From: Candidatus Dadabacteria bacterium
GTDB taxonomy: Bacteria; J088
Assembly: GCA_003695505.1 (NCBI GenBank)
Contig: RFIY01000266.1
Span: 1 to 6,020 of the forward strand
DNA length: 6,020 bases
Direction: 5' to 3'
Below, in pieces: positions 1-6,020 of the stretch. The translations under genes were made by a program, and so were the position numbers. The notes beneath the pieces are model-generated. The model ran no database searches. It was not told where the DNA came from and saw nothing but the letters and a program-made list of their open reading frames with translations. Every line of letters starts with the position of its first letter. Positions within the stretch are counted from its first letter, which is position 1.

Positions 1-636
1 CCGCCGCATCACGGCTTCGGCGAAGCCATCTGGAGCAAGCACTGCCTGTTTGCGGCTGTTGCCACGTTTGAAGTCCAACTGAACGGACTGGCCGATGCCT
101 TCGTGCACGAACGACTGAAACGCTGCAACGGCAGCGTTCCGTTGTGTCGAAAAGGCCCCTAATACCATGTCGGTTGTCAACCATTCCGGTCCGGCGCCGC
201 TCAGGTAGTGGCGATGAGAAGACCAGGGATACTCCTCTGGCCGATCAACGGCGCCGACACGAACGGGGTTGAGGTGGATATAGCGAATCAATTCATTCAA
301 ATACGCATCTCTGTCGACGAGGATCGCACGATGCCGGTCCTGAAACAGATGTCCGGAGCGATTGCGCGTTCGGTTGAACCACTGACCGTACCGGCCGAAC
401 AGGCTCTGCATCGCGCGGCCAAGTGGCTGATCGCCGGACTGGATTGCCAGGTGAACGTGGTTGTTCATCAGACAGTAGGCGTGAATGCGATGACCATAGC
501 GTGCTGGGATTTCGCCGAGAATGTCGAGAAACTTGTCCTGATCTCCCCGGCGCGTGAAAATCTTGCGCTGCGCCACACCGCGCTGAATGACGTGATAAAT
601 ACCTCCGGGGACATGCTGCCTTGGCTTACGCGGCAT
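1..636 (-). CDS. REP-associated tyrosine transposase (Y1/HUH, IS200-like), 3' end outside window
   Basis: Single-strand DNA transposase of the REP-associated tyrosine transposase (RAYT) group, related to IS200/IS605 TnpA. I translated the minus strand from ATG at 636; the frame stays open to base 1, giving 212 residues without a stop, so the C-terminus is cut by the window edge. It begins MPRKPRQHVPGGIYHVIQRG, typical of the family. The HUH metal-binding pair is His60 and His62 in LMNNHVHL. GHLFQDRHRAILV (about 95-107) is a second conserved block. RYIHLNPVR follows, with Tyr119 as the likely nucleophile, then EEYPWSSH (about 134-141). Residues after about 155 are less typical and could start a C-terminal extra domain, as some longer members have. 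An AAAGGA lies at 654-649, 12 nt from the start, which is long spacing. Such genes are usually single-copy and domesticated, acting on scattered palindromic REP sequences rather than moving as insertion sequences. The family call is firm; activity is unknown. Confidence 0.93.
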   Translation of the reverse strand, partial: MPRKPRQHVPGGIYHVIQRGVAQRKIFTRRGDQDKFLDILGEIPARYGHRIHAYCLMNNHVHLAIQSGDQPLGRAMQSLFGRYGQWFNRTRNRSGHLFQDRHRAILVDRDAYLNELIRYIHLNPVRVGAVDRPEEYPWSSHRHYLSGAGPEWLTTDMVLGAFSTQRNAAVAAFQSFVHEGIGQSVQLDFKRGNSRKQAVLAPDGFAEAVMRR

Positions 637-742
637 CGTGTGTTGTCATCCTTTCGGTTGGATGGGAATCGGGGCTAGTGGATCGCAGGTGGGGGATGGC
701 ATCAGAATAGCATAACATCATGTCTGACCCCTTTCTCGTCAG
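637..742. other. Intergenic gap between hexosaminidase stop and transposase start
   Basis: This gap separates the end of the three-gene operon from the transposase, both on the minus strand. It contains the AAAGGA at 654-649 in front of the transposase, AT-rich steps at 704-714 that read TATGCT and TATTCT on the minus strand (possible -10 elements with no convincing -35 box), and the GGGGTCAGAC motif listed separately. A short imperfect hairpin (5-bp stem CTGAC/GTCAG, 9-nt loop, 724-742) lies directly after the hexosaminidase stop but has no T-run, so I do not call it a terminator. Confidence 0.6.
721..734 (-). repeat. GGGGTCAGAC-type motif upstream of the transposase (possible element end)
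   Basis: On the minus strand this reads AAAGGGGTCAGACA. From general recall, sequences with a GGGGTCAGAC core, often as the palindrome GGGGTCAGACCCC, commonly sit just upstream of REP-associated transposase genes in proteobacteria. Here only the left half is present and the right half is diverged (GACATGATG). It starts 85 bp before the transposase ATG and ends 9 bp from the hexosaminidase stop, so it could mark the boundary of the transposase module. Only one copy is seen in this window, so its repeat nature is inferred. Confidence 0.4.
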
Positions 743-2297
743 TCAGGGCGTCCAGGGCATTTCCTCTGACCGGAAAAAATGAATATTCGCCGCGTCCAGC
801 CACGGCTGTTGCGCGGCGAGTCTTGTCACGAAGTCGGCGTAGTCCCGCCGTTCCTGCCCCGTCCACGCGACTTCGGCCAATGCAATCAGGCGCGGCCAGA
901 TCTGCTGTTCGGCCACGGCGGCATCGGGTACGTACTCGGTCCACAGCGGCGCCTCGACGCCGAGGATGCGCGCCGGATCCAGACCGCTGATGATCTGCTC
1001 CGGATCCCACGCGTAAGCACGTCGCAGATCGGTAATCCCGTTGTAGAGCGCACCGAGATCCGACGCGGCGTCCTGACGCGCATCGAGATAGGCGTGCAGC
1101 ACGGGAGACAGAATGACCTCGGCGCCGGGCGGCAATTCGTCCGCGTTCGACAAGCCGAGCCACTGCTGCACGACCGTTGCCCCGGACACCGGCGCGGCGG
1201 CGACTTCTTCCCAACCGATCATCCGCTTGCCGTTGCGTGCGACGATCTGCTGCGCCCTGGTGATGAACGCGGCGTAGTCGGCAGCCTCGACCTCATGCGC
1301 CTCGTCGCCACCGATGTGCAGGAACGGCCCCGGCGTCAATGCCGCAATTTCCCCAACGACGTCCTCGACAAAGGCCCACGTCTCGGCCTTGTCCAGGCAG
1401 AGTGAACTGAAACCGACCGTCGTACCGGTGAAGGGTTCCGGCGCGATGCCGTCACAGTTGAGCTCGGGCATCGACGCCAGCGCGGCATGAATGTGCCCGG
1501 GCATGTCGATTTCCGGCACAACGACAATGCCACGCGCCGCTGCCGCGCTGACGAGTTGTGCATATTCGTTCTGCGTATAGAATCCGCTCGGCCCGCCGCC
1601 GACCGCAGTGCTTCCGCCAATTTGAGTCAGGGACGGACGCGCGCGGATCTCGATCCGCCAACCCTGGTCGTCCGTCAGGTGCAGGTGCAGACGATTGAGT
1701 TTGTGCAGGGCAAACACATCCAGCCAACGCAACAGATCATCGAGCGGAATGAAGTGGCGCGCGACGTCGATCATCACACCGCGCCATGCGAAACGAGGCA
1801 CGTCGTCGATCTCGACCGCCGCGACAACGACCTCTCCGATGGCCGCGGGCGGACCGAGCAACTGCCGCAGCGTCGCCAGCGCGGCGCTGCAACCGTCATC
1901 GTCGTTGCACGACACCACGATTGAACCGGGATCGACCCGTAGCCGATAGGCACCCGCATCGAGGTCTTCATCCGCTGCCACAATCGCGCGCGCCGCCCGT
2001 GGCAATGGCGGGGTCGTCTTGTACGTCCAGTCCGTATTCAGTAAACAACGTCCGCCACTGTACGGCGACACCTCCCGACACCGGGGCGTCGAGGCTCAAT
2101 CGAACCGCGTCGCGTGCGCGCCAGACGCCATTGCGATGCACGACGGACGTTGGCTTCGGTACGATTGCGGCGATCCGGTTACGCGCCTCGGGCTCGGGCG
2201 TCCGCCACGGTGAGCAGGCAGCGATGGCTGCGCAAAGAACCAGCAGGCCGTCCCGAAAGAAACAGCCGTGGACGCGGAGACCAGTATTCTGGATCAC
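743..2297 (-). CDS. Family 20 beta-N-acetylhexosaminidase, lipoprotein, split by a frameshift
   Basis: Exo-enzyme predicted to remove terminal beta-linked GlcNAc or GalNAc from chitin fragments, glycans or muropeptides by substrate-assisted catalysis. Translation starts at GTG 2297, overlapping the amidohydrolase stop by 4 bp. The N-terminus has a signal peptide ending LVLCAAIAAC (lipobox IAAC), then IVPKPTSVV, the usual start of the GH20 N-terminal domain. This frame stops at 1968-1970 (TGA). The rest of the protein continues in the +1-shifted frame to TGA at 743-745. Joining the frames near 1985-1993 gives about 518 residues, normal for the family. The catalytic barrel shows RGVMIDVARHF, HLHLTDDQGWRIEI, VVPEIDMPGH and LHIGGDE. 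The Asp-Glu catalytic pair is at bases 1306-1301 (about residues 332-333 of the joined protein). Later tryptophans (WEE, QQWLG, APLWTEY) fit the sugar pocket. All catalytic parts are intact. The break is either a true mutation that inactivates export and folding, or a sequence error. The ATG at 2071 in the second frame would yield a form without signal or complete N-domain. Confidence 0.9.
1985..1993 (-). other. Frameshift site at a CG-dinucleotide run in the hexosaminidase gene
   Basis: The plus strand reads CGCGCGCGC here. Upstream of it the gene is read in the GTG-2297 frame (…DDPAIATGGAR), which then hits a stop at 1968-1970. Downstream the sensible frame is AIVAADEDLDAGAYRLRVD, a typical GH20 N-domain strand. 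Adding one GC unit to the run restores a single open frame through TGGARAIVAAD. Removing one G from the GGG at 1996-1998 works too. The two frames overlap from 1968 to 2071, so the exact base is not fixed by the sequence. Confidence 0.75.
2294..2297 (-). other. GTGA stop-start overlap (translational coupling)
   Basis: On the minus strand GTGA holds both the hexosaminidase start codon GTG (2297-2295) and the amidohydrolase stop TGA (2296-2294). This arrangement is typical of translationally coupled operon genes. It supports GTG 2297 as the true hexosaminidase start, because it also places a complete lipoprotein signal at the N-terminus. Confidence 0.75.
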
Positions 2298-4177
2298 CGG
2301 CCTGAGAACCTCAGAGCCCGCCCAAGCTGCTGCGTCCCGAGCGCGTCCGTAAAGCGGCAGCCGTCCTGCCAGACGCGTGTGCCAGCAATGTAAACTTCGC
2401 GCAAAACACCGTCTGAGCGGTTGACGAGCACATCGTGTTCAAACTGGCGATTGTACACGCGCACGCGATTCGCGTTGCTGTCGTAAGCCGCAAGTGCATC
2501 GGGATCGATCAGGACCAGGTCGGCCTGCGCGCCAGGCTGGACACGGCCGACATCGATCCCGAAGAACTCGGCGGGCGCCGCCGTGAGTCGATGCACAGCC
2601 TGGGCAACACGATCGAGGCCATCTTCCTGCGCCAGCTGCAGCGTCACGAGGTTGCCGTCATAGAACGCCATGTTCGAGATGTGTGCGCCACTATCGTTGA
2701 AGCCAGGCAGCGTATTGTCGTTGAACAACAGCTTTTTCCTCACGGCACGATTCTCATTCGCGATGTCCATCCACCAGCGAAACGCCAGATCGAACCGATG
2801 TAAGCCATACAGAAAGAAGTCGATCTCGTCGGCAATGTCACGGGGCGCTGCCCTGAATGCATCCGTCTCGTCGGGGTACGCGCCCGCGAAACCTTCTGGG
2901 TTGGCCTGCCAAGCGCGAAACCGCGCAACCACCTCGGCCAGCGAGCGCCCGTTCCACGCCGCAACGGGGCAGTCGTCGAAAAACATCCGCCGTGGATCAA
3001 GCCGAAACGTCGAATCCGGCGAGGGCAGCAGGCCATCGGGCCGGTGCGACCGCTTCCAGTCCTGCCGGAATCGCCGTCGAAAAGCACGATCGGAAATCAG
3101 GGCGCGTCGGCCGTCCACGTCTTCATATTCGAGCGCGATCAGCTCACGTGTCGAATCGAGTTCCTCGAATACCGGCGAGTGAATGCCGTCTGCCCAGATC
3201 CGAAACGTGTTCGACAAGGCTTGGAAATGGATCTTGCCGTTCATCAGACGAGAGTTCAGCGTCGCCGCCAGGCCGATGAATGCACGCCAGGCCTGCGGCA
3301 ATGCCGAAATGTCCAGCGCCGACAGCGCCGAAATCCGGAGCGGTTTGCCGTGCAACCGTCCGCTGCTCCAGGAGAACCGGCGCAGATTGCGCGTCGGCCG
3401 CGAGTTGTCGGGCGTCGCCTGCCAGACCCGGTCGTGTCGGCGCAATACCTCGATGAGCTGTTTCAGTTCGCGATCGTCAGCGAACTGGGTTGGCAGCCGC
3501 TTGTTCTTGTGCGGCGCATTGGCCAGATAGTGAAATACGAGATTGTCTGTCGACATCCCGATGTAGCCAAGTTCCATCGCGGCCTCGAGCGTGGCCAGCA
3601 TCTCGGCCATCTCGCCCGATGTCGGAGCGCGGCTGATCGCGGCGTCGATGCCCATCGCGTCAATGCGGAGCATCGAGTGCGGGATCAACGCCGCGATATT
3701 CGGGCCGAGCGGAATGTCCTCGAAGTGTTCCAGATAGGCGGCCGGATGGTCCCAGTCCATTCGATCCGCGCACTTCTGCAGCACGGTCTTTGGCATGTTC
3801 TCGACGCGCGTGAAGCAGTCGACGATCGCGTTGCTGCCACCATATGGCTGTGGTCCGAACGCCGCGCCGATTGAACAGTTGCCAACGACGACCGTCGTCG
3901 TCCCGTGCCGGACCGCTTCACCGAGACCGGGATTGATCTCGACCTCGAGATCGAAGTGCGTATGGATGTCGAGCAGACCGGGCGTCAGCCAACAGTCGGT
4001 AGCATCGATGTTTTCCGCGCACTCATCTGCGGGAAGATGCGACCCGACGGCCTCGATCCGCCCGTCCCGTACTGCCACGTCGGCGCGCGCGGGAGCGGTT
4101 CCGCTGCCGTCAAAGACAAGCGCACCGCGAATGATGGTCGCAGGAGGCTGCAGGCGTTGCTTTGATCCGTCGGACAC
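2294..4177 (-). CDS. D-aminoacylase-like amidohydrolase (N-acyl-D-amino-acid deacylase family)
   Basis: Metal-dependent hydrolase of the amidohydrolase superfamily (Amidohydro_3 type), predicted to cleave the acyl amide of N-acyl-D-amino acids or a related substrate in the cytosol; no signal peptide is seen. The protein has 627 residues. Residues about 13-65 form the N-terminal beta-sandwich part (IIRGALVFDGSG, WLTPGLLD). His72 and His74 in DIHTHFD are the barrel metal ligands. Cys101 in VVVGNCSIG matches the cysteine zinc ligand of D-aminoacylases. Asp495 in FNDSGAH matches the late catalytic Asp. VGRVQPGAQADLVLID (about 543-558) closes the fold. It is longer than classic D-aminoacylases (about 480-500 residues), with extra sequence roughly at 325-480. 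Where classic members have a YxxHxR motif this one reads VWQATPDN, so one zinc-binding His appears to be replaced and the substrate may differ. The start is GTG at 4177: an in-frame TAA lies at 4210-4208 with no ATG between. It follows the CocE-like gene by 38 bp. The family is confident; the substrate is not. Confidence 0.85.
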   Translation of the reverse strand: MSDGSKQRLQPPATIIRGALVFDGSGTAPARADVAVRDGRIEAVGSHLPADECAENIDATDCWLTPGLLDIHTHFDLEVEINPGLGEAVRHGTTTVVVGNCSIGAAFGPQPYGGSNAIVDCFTRVENMPKTVLQKCADRMDWDHPAAYLEHFEDIPLGPNIAALIPHSMLRIDAMGIDAAISRAPTSGEMAEMLATLEAAMELGYIGMSTDNLVFHYLANAPHKNKRLPTQFADDRELKQLIEVLRRHDRVWQATPDNSRPTRNLRRFSWSSGRLHGKPLRISALSALDISALPQAWRAFIGLAATLNSRLMNGKIHFQALSNTFRIWADGIHSPVFEELDSTRELIALEYEDVDGRRALISDRAFRRRFRQDWKRSHRPDGLLPSPDSTFRLDPRRMFFDDCPVAAWNGRSLAEVVARFRAWQANPEGFAGAYPDETDAFRAAPRDIADEIDFFLYGLHRFDLAFRWWMDIANENRAVRKKLLFNDNTLPGFNDSGAHISNMAFYDGNLVTLQLAQEDGLDRVAQAVHRLTAAPAEFFGIDVGRVQPGAQADLVLIDPDALAAYDSNANRVRVYNRQFEHDVLVNRSDGVLREVYIAGTRVWQDGCRFTDALGTQQLGRALRFSGR

Positions 4178-4215
4178 GCGACCATGATACCGCCTGGCCG
4201 TGATCAGTTACAGCT
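4178..4215 (-). other. 38-bp spacer between CocE-like and amidohydrolase genes
   Basis: A short spacer consistent with co-transcription; no terminator hairpin is visible. An AGGCGG at 4195-4190 sits 12 nt before the GTG start at 4177, a mediocre ribosome binding site. An out-of-frame ATG at 4185 lies 4 nt after it but opens only a 66-codon shadow frame, so I keep GTG 4177. Confidence 0.5.
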
Positions 4216-6000
4216 CTACCGCAACACGTCCAGCTCGAGTCCGCTGCCGCTGACGCCCCCACCCGTCACGATCGTCTGCACGGCCGTGACCGGATCGGCC
4301 GCGCTGAGCCAGTCGTCGCCGCCGGTATTCGGGTACGGGGCAATGAAGGGGTAGCCGGAACTGGTCACGACCATGCGCAGGCGTTGTCCGGGCTGGAAGG
4401 TCCAGCGCAGACGGGTCAGCGGAATGGCCAGGTGTACCGTTTCTCCGGGTGTGTAGGACACACGGCGGTCGTCGCCTTCGCGGTGGCTGAGCAGCATCGC
4501 GCCTTCGCGCAGATTGTAGGCGGCTCCGTCGCTGTCCACGACGGACAGGCGCACGAGAAACGACGTATCGGGCGCATTGCTCGCCACGTCGAGATGTGCG
4601 GTGATTCTGCCGGCGACCTCGACCGCCGCCGTCAGCGGATCGGTCTCGAACATCACGACGTCGTCGCGCGTGCACCAGTCGTTGTCAACCTTCACTCCGT
4701 CGCGCCCGTAGAGATCGAGGATGTTCGACGAGATGAAGGTCACTGGATCGAGCGGGTCATAGACAAATCGTGTCGTGGCCTCTCCCGCCGGAGCGGCATC
4801 CGAGAGCCGATGTGCGCCACCGCCGCAGGTCGGCGTCGTCGTTGCCAGATCGGCGTGCAGTCGCCATGTTGTCGCTGCGGCCGGGAACAGTTCGTCGTCT
4901 TCCCGCCACATCCCGGCGCCGCCGTCGTAGTAGCGGGCGCGCGCCGGGGAAAACGTTCCTTCGTCCTTCAGATAGTGGTCGAAGAAAGCGAGCATGTCGG
5001 CCATGAAATTGGCGATCGTGCCGCCCTCGGGAAACGGATAGTCCTGCTCGACAAAGCCCATCAGGTGTGTCCACGGCCCGACCGTAATGAACAGGTCGCG
5101 CTCGCCGCGGCGCGCCGTCAGGTTGGCCCAGTCTTCGAGCATGCCGCCGGCGAACAGATCGAACCATCCGTCGAACATGAAGATTGGAATCTCGCTCGCG
5201 GCGAGCAAATCGGGATTGAGATCGGCCGTCCAGAACGCGTCGTTGGTCAGGTGTTGCGCGAAGTCATCGATGAAGTCGATATTCTCACCAATGACGCGGC
5301 GGTCTCCCTCGAGCAGCGGAAACTGGAGCATCGCGGTTTCCTGCTCCTCCTCGGTGCTGAACGACAGTTCATGCTTTTCGAGCACACCAAGCAGCCACAG
5401 TCCGATCGTGTCCGCCCGCACATTCCCGTGCTCGAACGCGGCCGCGTAAAAGTCGGAGCGGATCTCGCCGACAAACGCCGCGTCGACCAGCTCCGGGCGC
5501 GCGACCATCGCCAGTTCGGCGGTCAGGCCGAGGTAGCTCAGTCCCCAGACACCAAGCTTGCCGTTGTACCACGGCTGCCGCACGATCCAGTCGAGCGTAT
5601 CCTCGGTGTCCGCACGTTCGACGAGGTACGGAATGAATTCTCCCTCGCTCTCGAAACGGCCGCGCGTATCCTGTTCGACGACGGCGTATCCGTTGGCCGC
5701 GAACAGGATGTGCCCGACGCCAGGCAGCGGCTGGAAATCGCTCTGCGAACGTCCGTACGGCGTCCGGATCACGATGACCGGCCACGGACCCTCGCCTTCG
5801 GGCAGAATCACATTGGTCGCCAGGCGCACGCAGTCGCGCATCGGCACCATCAGACGCACGGCCTTGCCAGGTTCGGGCTGCTGAACCGGCTGCGGACATC
5901 CGGGGAACAGCGCCGTCGCATCGGATGTGCCCGACTCATTGCACGAGGCCATCATTGCGGCCAGGCTGGCGATACAGCACATCACGATCATCTTGCGCAT
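4216..6000 (-). CDS. CocE/NonD family serine hydrolase (X-Pro dipeptidyl-peptidase S15-like), putative lipoprotein
   Basis: Alpha/beta-hydrolase of the CocE/NonD group, which includes cocaine esterase, glutaryl-7-ACA acylase and alpha-amino acid ester hydrolases; the real substrate (ester, amide or peptide) cannot be told from sequence. It has 594 residues, close to the usual 550-650. The start MRKMIVMCCIASLAAMMASC looks like a lipoprotein signal with Cys20 as lipidation site, though Met at -3 is a weak lipobox. The catalytic domain shows VIRTPYGRS (77-85), the family hallmark QDTRGRFESEGEF (110-122), the nucleophile elbow GLSYLG with Ser155, GWFD with Asp281, and GPWTH with His312, so the Ser-Asp-His triad is complete. 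A cap-like helical stretch lies at about 180-270. From about 420 onward the beta-rich C-terminal domain (PepX_C jelly roll) includes AGRITAHLDVASNAPDTSF and LRWTFQPGQRLRMVV. GAGGA-like ribosome binding signal at 6010-6006 supports ATG 6000. It is probably the first gene of the operon visible here. Confidence 0.92.
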   Translation of the reverse strand: MRKMIVMCCIASLAAMMASCNESGTSDATALFPGCPQPVQQPEPGKAVRLMVPMRDCVRLATNVILPEGEGPWPVIVIRTPYGRSQSDFQPLPGVGHILFAANGYAVVEQDTRGRFESEGEFIPYLVERADTEDTLDWIVRQPWYNGKLGVWGLSYLGLTAELAMVARPELVDAAFVGEIRSDFYAAAFEHGNVRADTIGLWLLGVLEKHELSFSTEEEQETAMLQFPLLEGDRRVIGENIDFIDDFAQHLTNDAFWTADLNPDLLAASEIPIFMFDGWFDLFAGGMLEDWANLTARRGERDLFITVGPWTHLMGFVEQDYPFPEGGTIANFMADMLAFFDHYLKDEGTFSPARARYYDGGAGMWREDDELFPAAATTWRLHADLATTTPTCGGGAHRLSDAAPAGEATTRFVYDPLDPVTFISSNILDLYGRDGVKVDNDWCTRDDVVMFETDPLTAAVEVAGRITAHLDVASNAPDTSFLVRLSVVDSDGAAYNLREGAMLLSHREGDDRRVSYTPGETVHLAIPLTRLRWTFQPGQRLRMVVTSSGYPFIAPYPNTGGDDWLSAADPVTAVQTIVTGGGVSGSGLELDVLR

Positions 6001-6005
6001 CGGAA

Positions 6006-6010
6006 TCCTC
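6006..6010 (-). promoter_or_regulatory. Shine-Dalgarno of the CocE-like gene
   Basis: The minus strand reads GAGGA followed by TTCCG and then ATG at 6000, a good match to the anti-Shine-Dalgarno with 5-nt spacing. It fixes the start of the gene and precedes the signal peptide. Only 20 bases lie upstream in this window, so no promoter can be judged. Confidence 0.75.
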
Positions 6011-6020
6011 GCGGTTTGCA

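Noticed and set aside
625-648. Seven-codon minus-strand open frame overlapping the transposase start
   Set aside because: The ATG at 648 directly touches the AAAGGA with no spacing, so it is unlikely to be translated. A leader-peptide role cannot be supported.
208-678. Plus-strand open frame of 156 codons
   Set aside because: It is antisense to the transposase, whose minus-strand translation carries family motifs throughout. The plus-strand protein has no recognisable features.
724-742. Hairpin after the hexosaminidase stop as an intrinsic terminator
   Set aside because: The stem is only 5 bp with a 9-nt loop and no T-run follows on the minus strand.
779-1405. Plus-strand open frame of 208 codons
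   Set aside because: It is antisense to the catalytic barrel of the hexosaminidase, and its composition is Arg-rich shadow-like.
743-2071. Treating ATG 2071 as the natural start of the hexosaminidase
   Set aside because: The first 28 or so residues of that frame do not look like the GH20 N-domain, whereas the other frame upstream has a lipoprotein signal and the IVPKP start. A frameshift explains both better.
1786-2352. Plus-strand open frame of 188 codons spanning the hexosaminidase N-terminus
   Set aside because: It is Arg/Pro/Ala-rich low-complexity sequence typical of a shadow frame and crosses the junction of two well-supported minus-strand genes.
3044-3874. Plus-strand open frame of 276 codons
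   Set aside because: It lies wholly inside the amidohydrolase gene on the opposite strand. It is rich in Arg, Gln and Val as expected for a high-GC shadow frame and has no recognisable domain.

Overview
The window looks like chromosome from a GC-rich (roughly 60% by eye) Gram-negative bacterium, most likely a proteobacterium and plausibly a gammaproteobacterium. The reasons are two lipoprotein-type signal peptides, dense GC-rich coding with GTG starts, and a REP-associated tyrosine transposase, a family concentrated in gammaproteobacteria. No species call is possible from this sequence alone.

Every gene I can support is on the minus strand, so the window reads from right to left. Reading from 6000 downwards: (1) 6000-4216 encodes a complete CocE/NonD-family serine hydrolase with a lipoprotein-like signal and a visible Ser-Asp-His triad. 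(2) After 38 bp, 4177-2294 encodes a cytosolic D-aminoacylase-like amidohydrolase. (3) Overlapping its stop by 4 bp (GTGA), 2297-743 encodes a family 20 beta-N-acetylhexosaminidase with a lipoprotein signal. This third gene is split by a frameshift near a CG-dinucleotide run at 1985-1993. The spacing suggests genes 1-3 form one operon, transcribed from a promoter to the right of the window.

A 106-bp gap (637-742) follows. It holds a GGGGTCAGAC-type motif that I associate with transposase-flanking sequence. Then comes the 5' part of a REP-associated HUH tyrosine transposase (636-1), whose 3' end lies outside the window. This gene is independent of the operon.

The three operon genes are all hydrolases that release small units from polymers or conjugates: an acyl ester or peptide, an N-acyl-D-amino acid, and a terminal N-acetylhexosamine. 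A role in scavenging cell-wall or amino-sugar material is a reasonable inference but is not proven. The two flanking enzymes should be outside the cytoplasm, whereas the deacylase has no signal peptide, so an uptake step would be needed between them. I see no RNA genes, CRISPR array, complete insertion sequence or phage genes.
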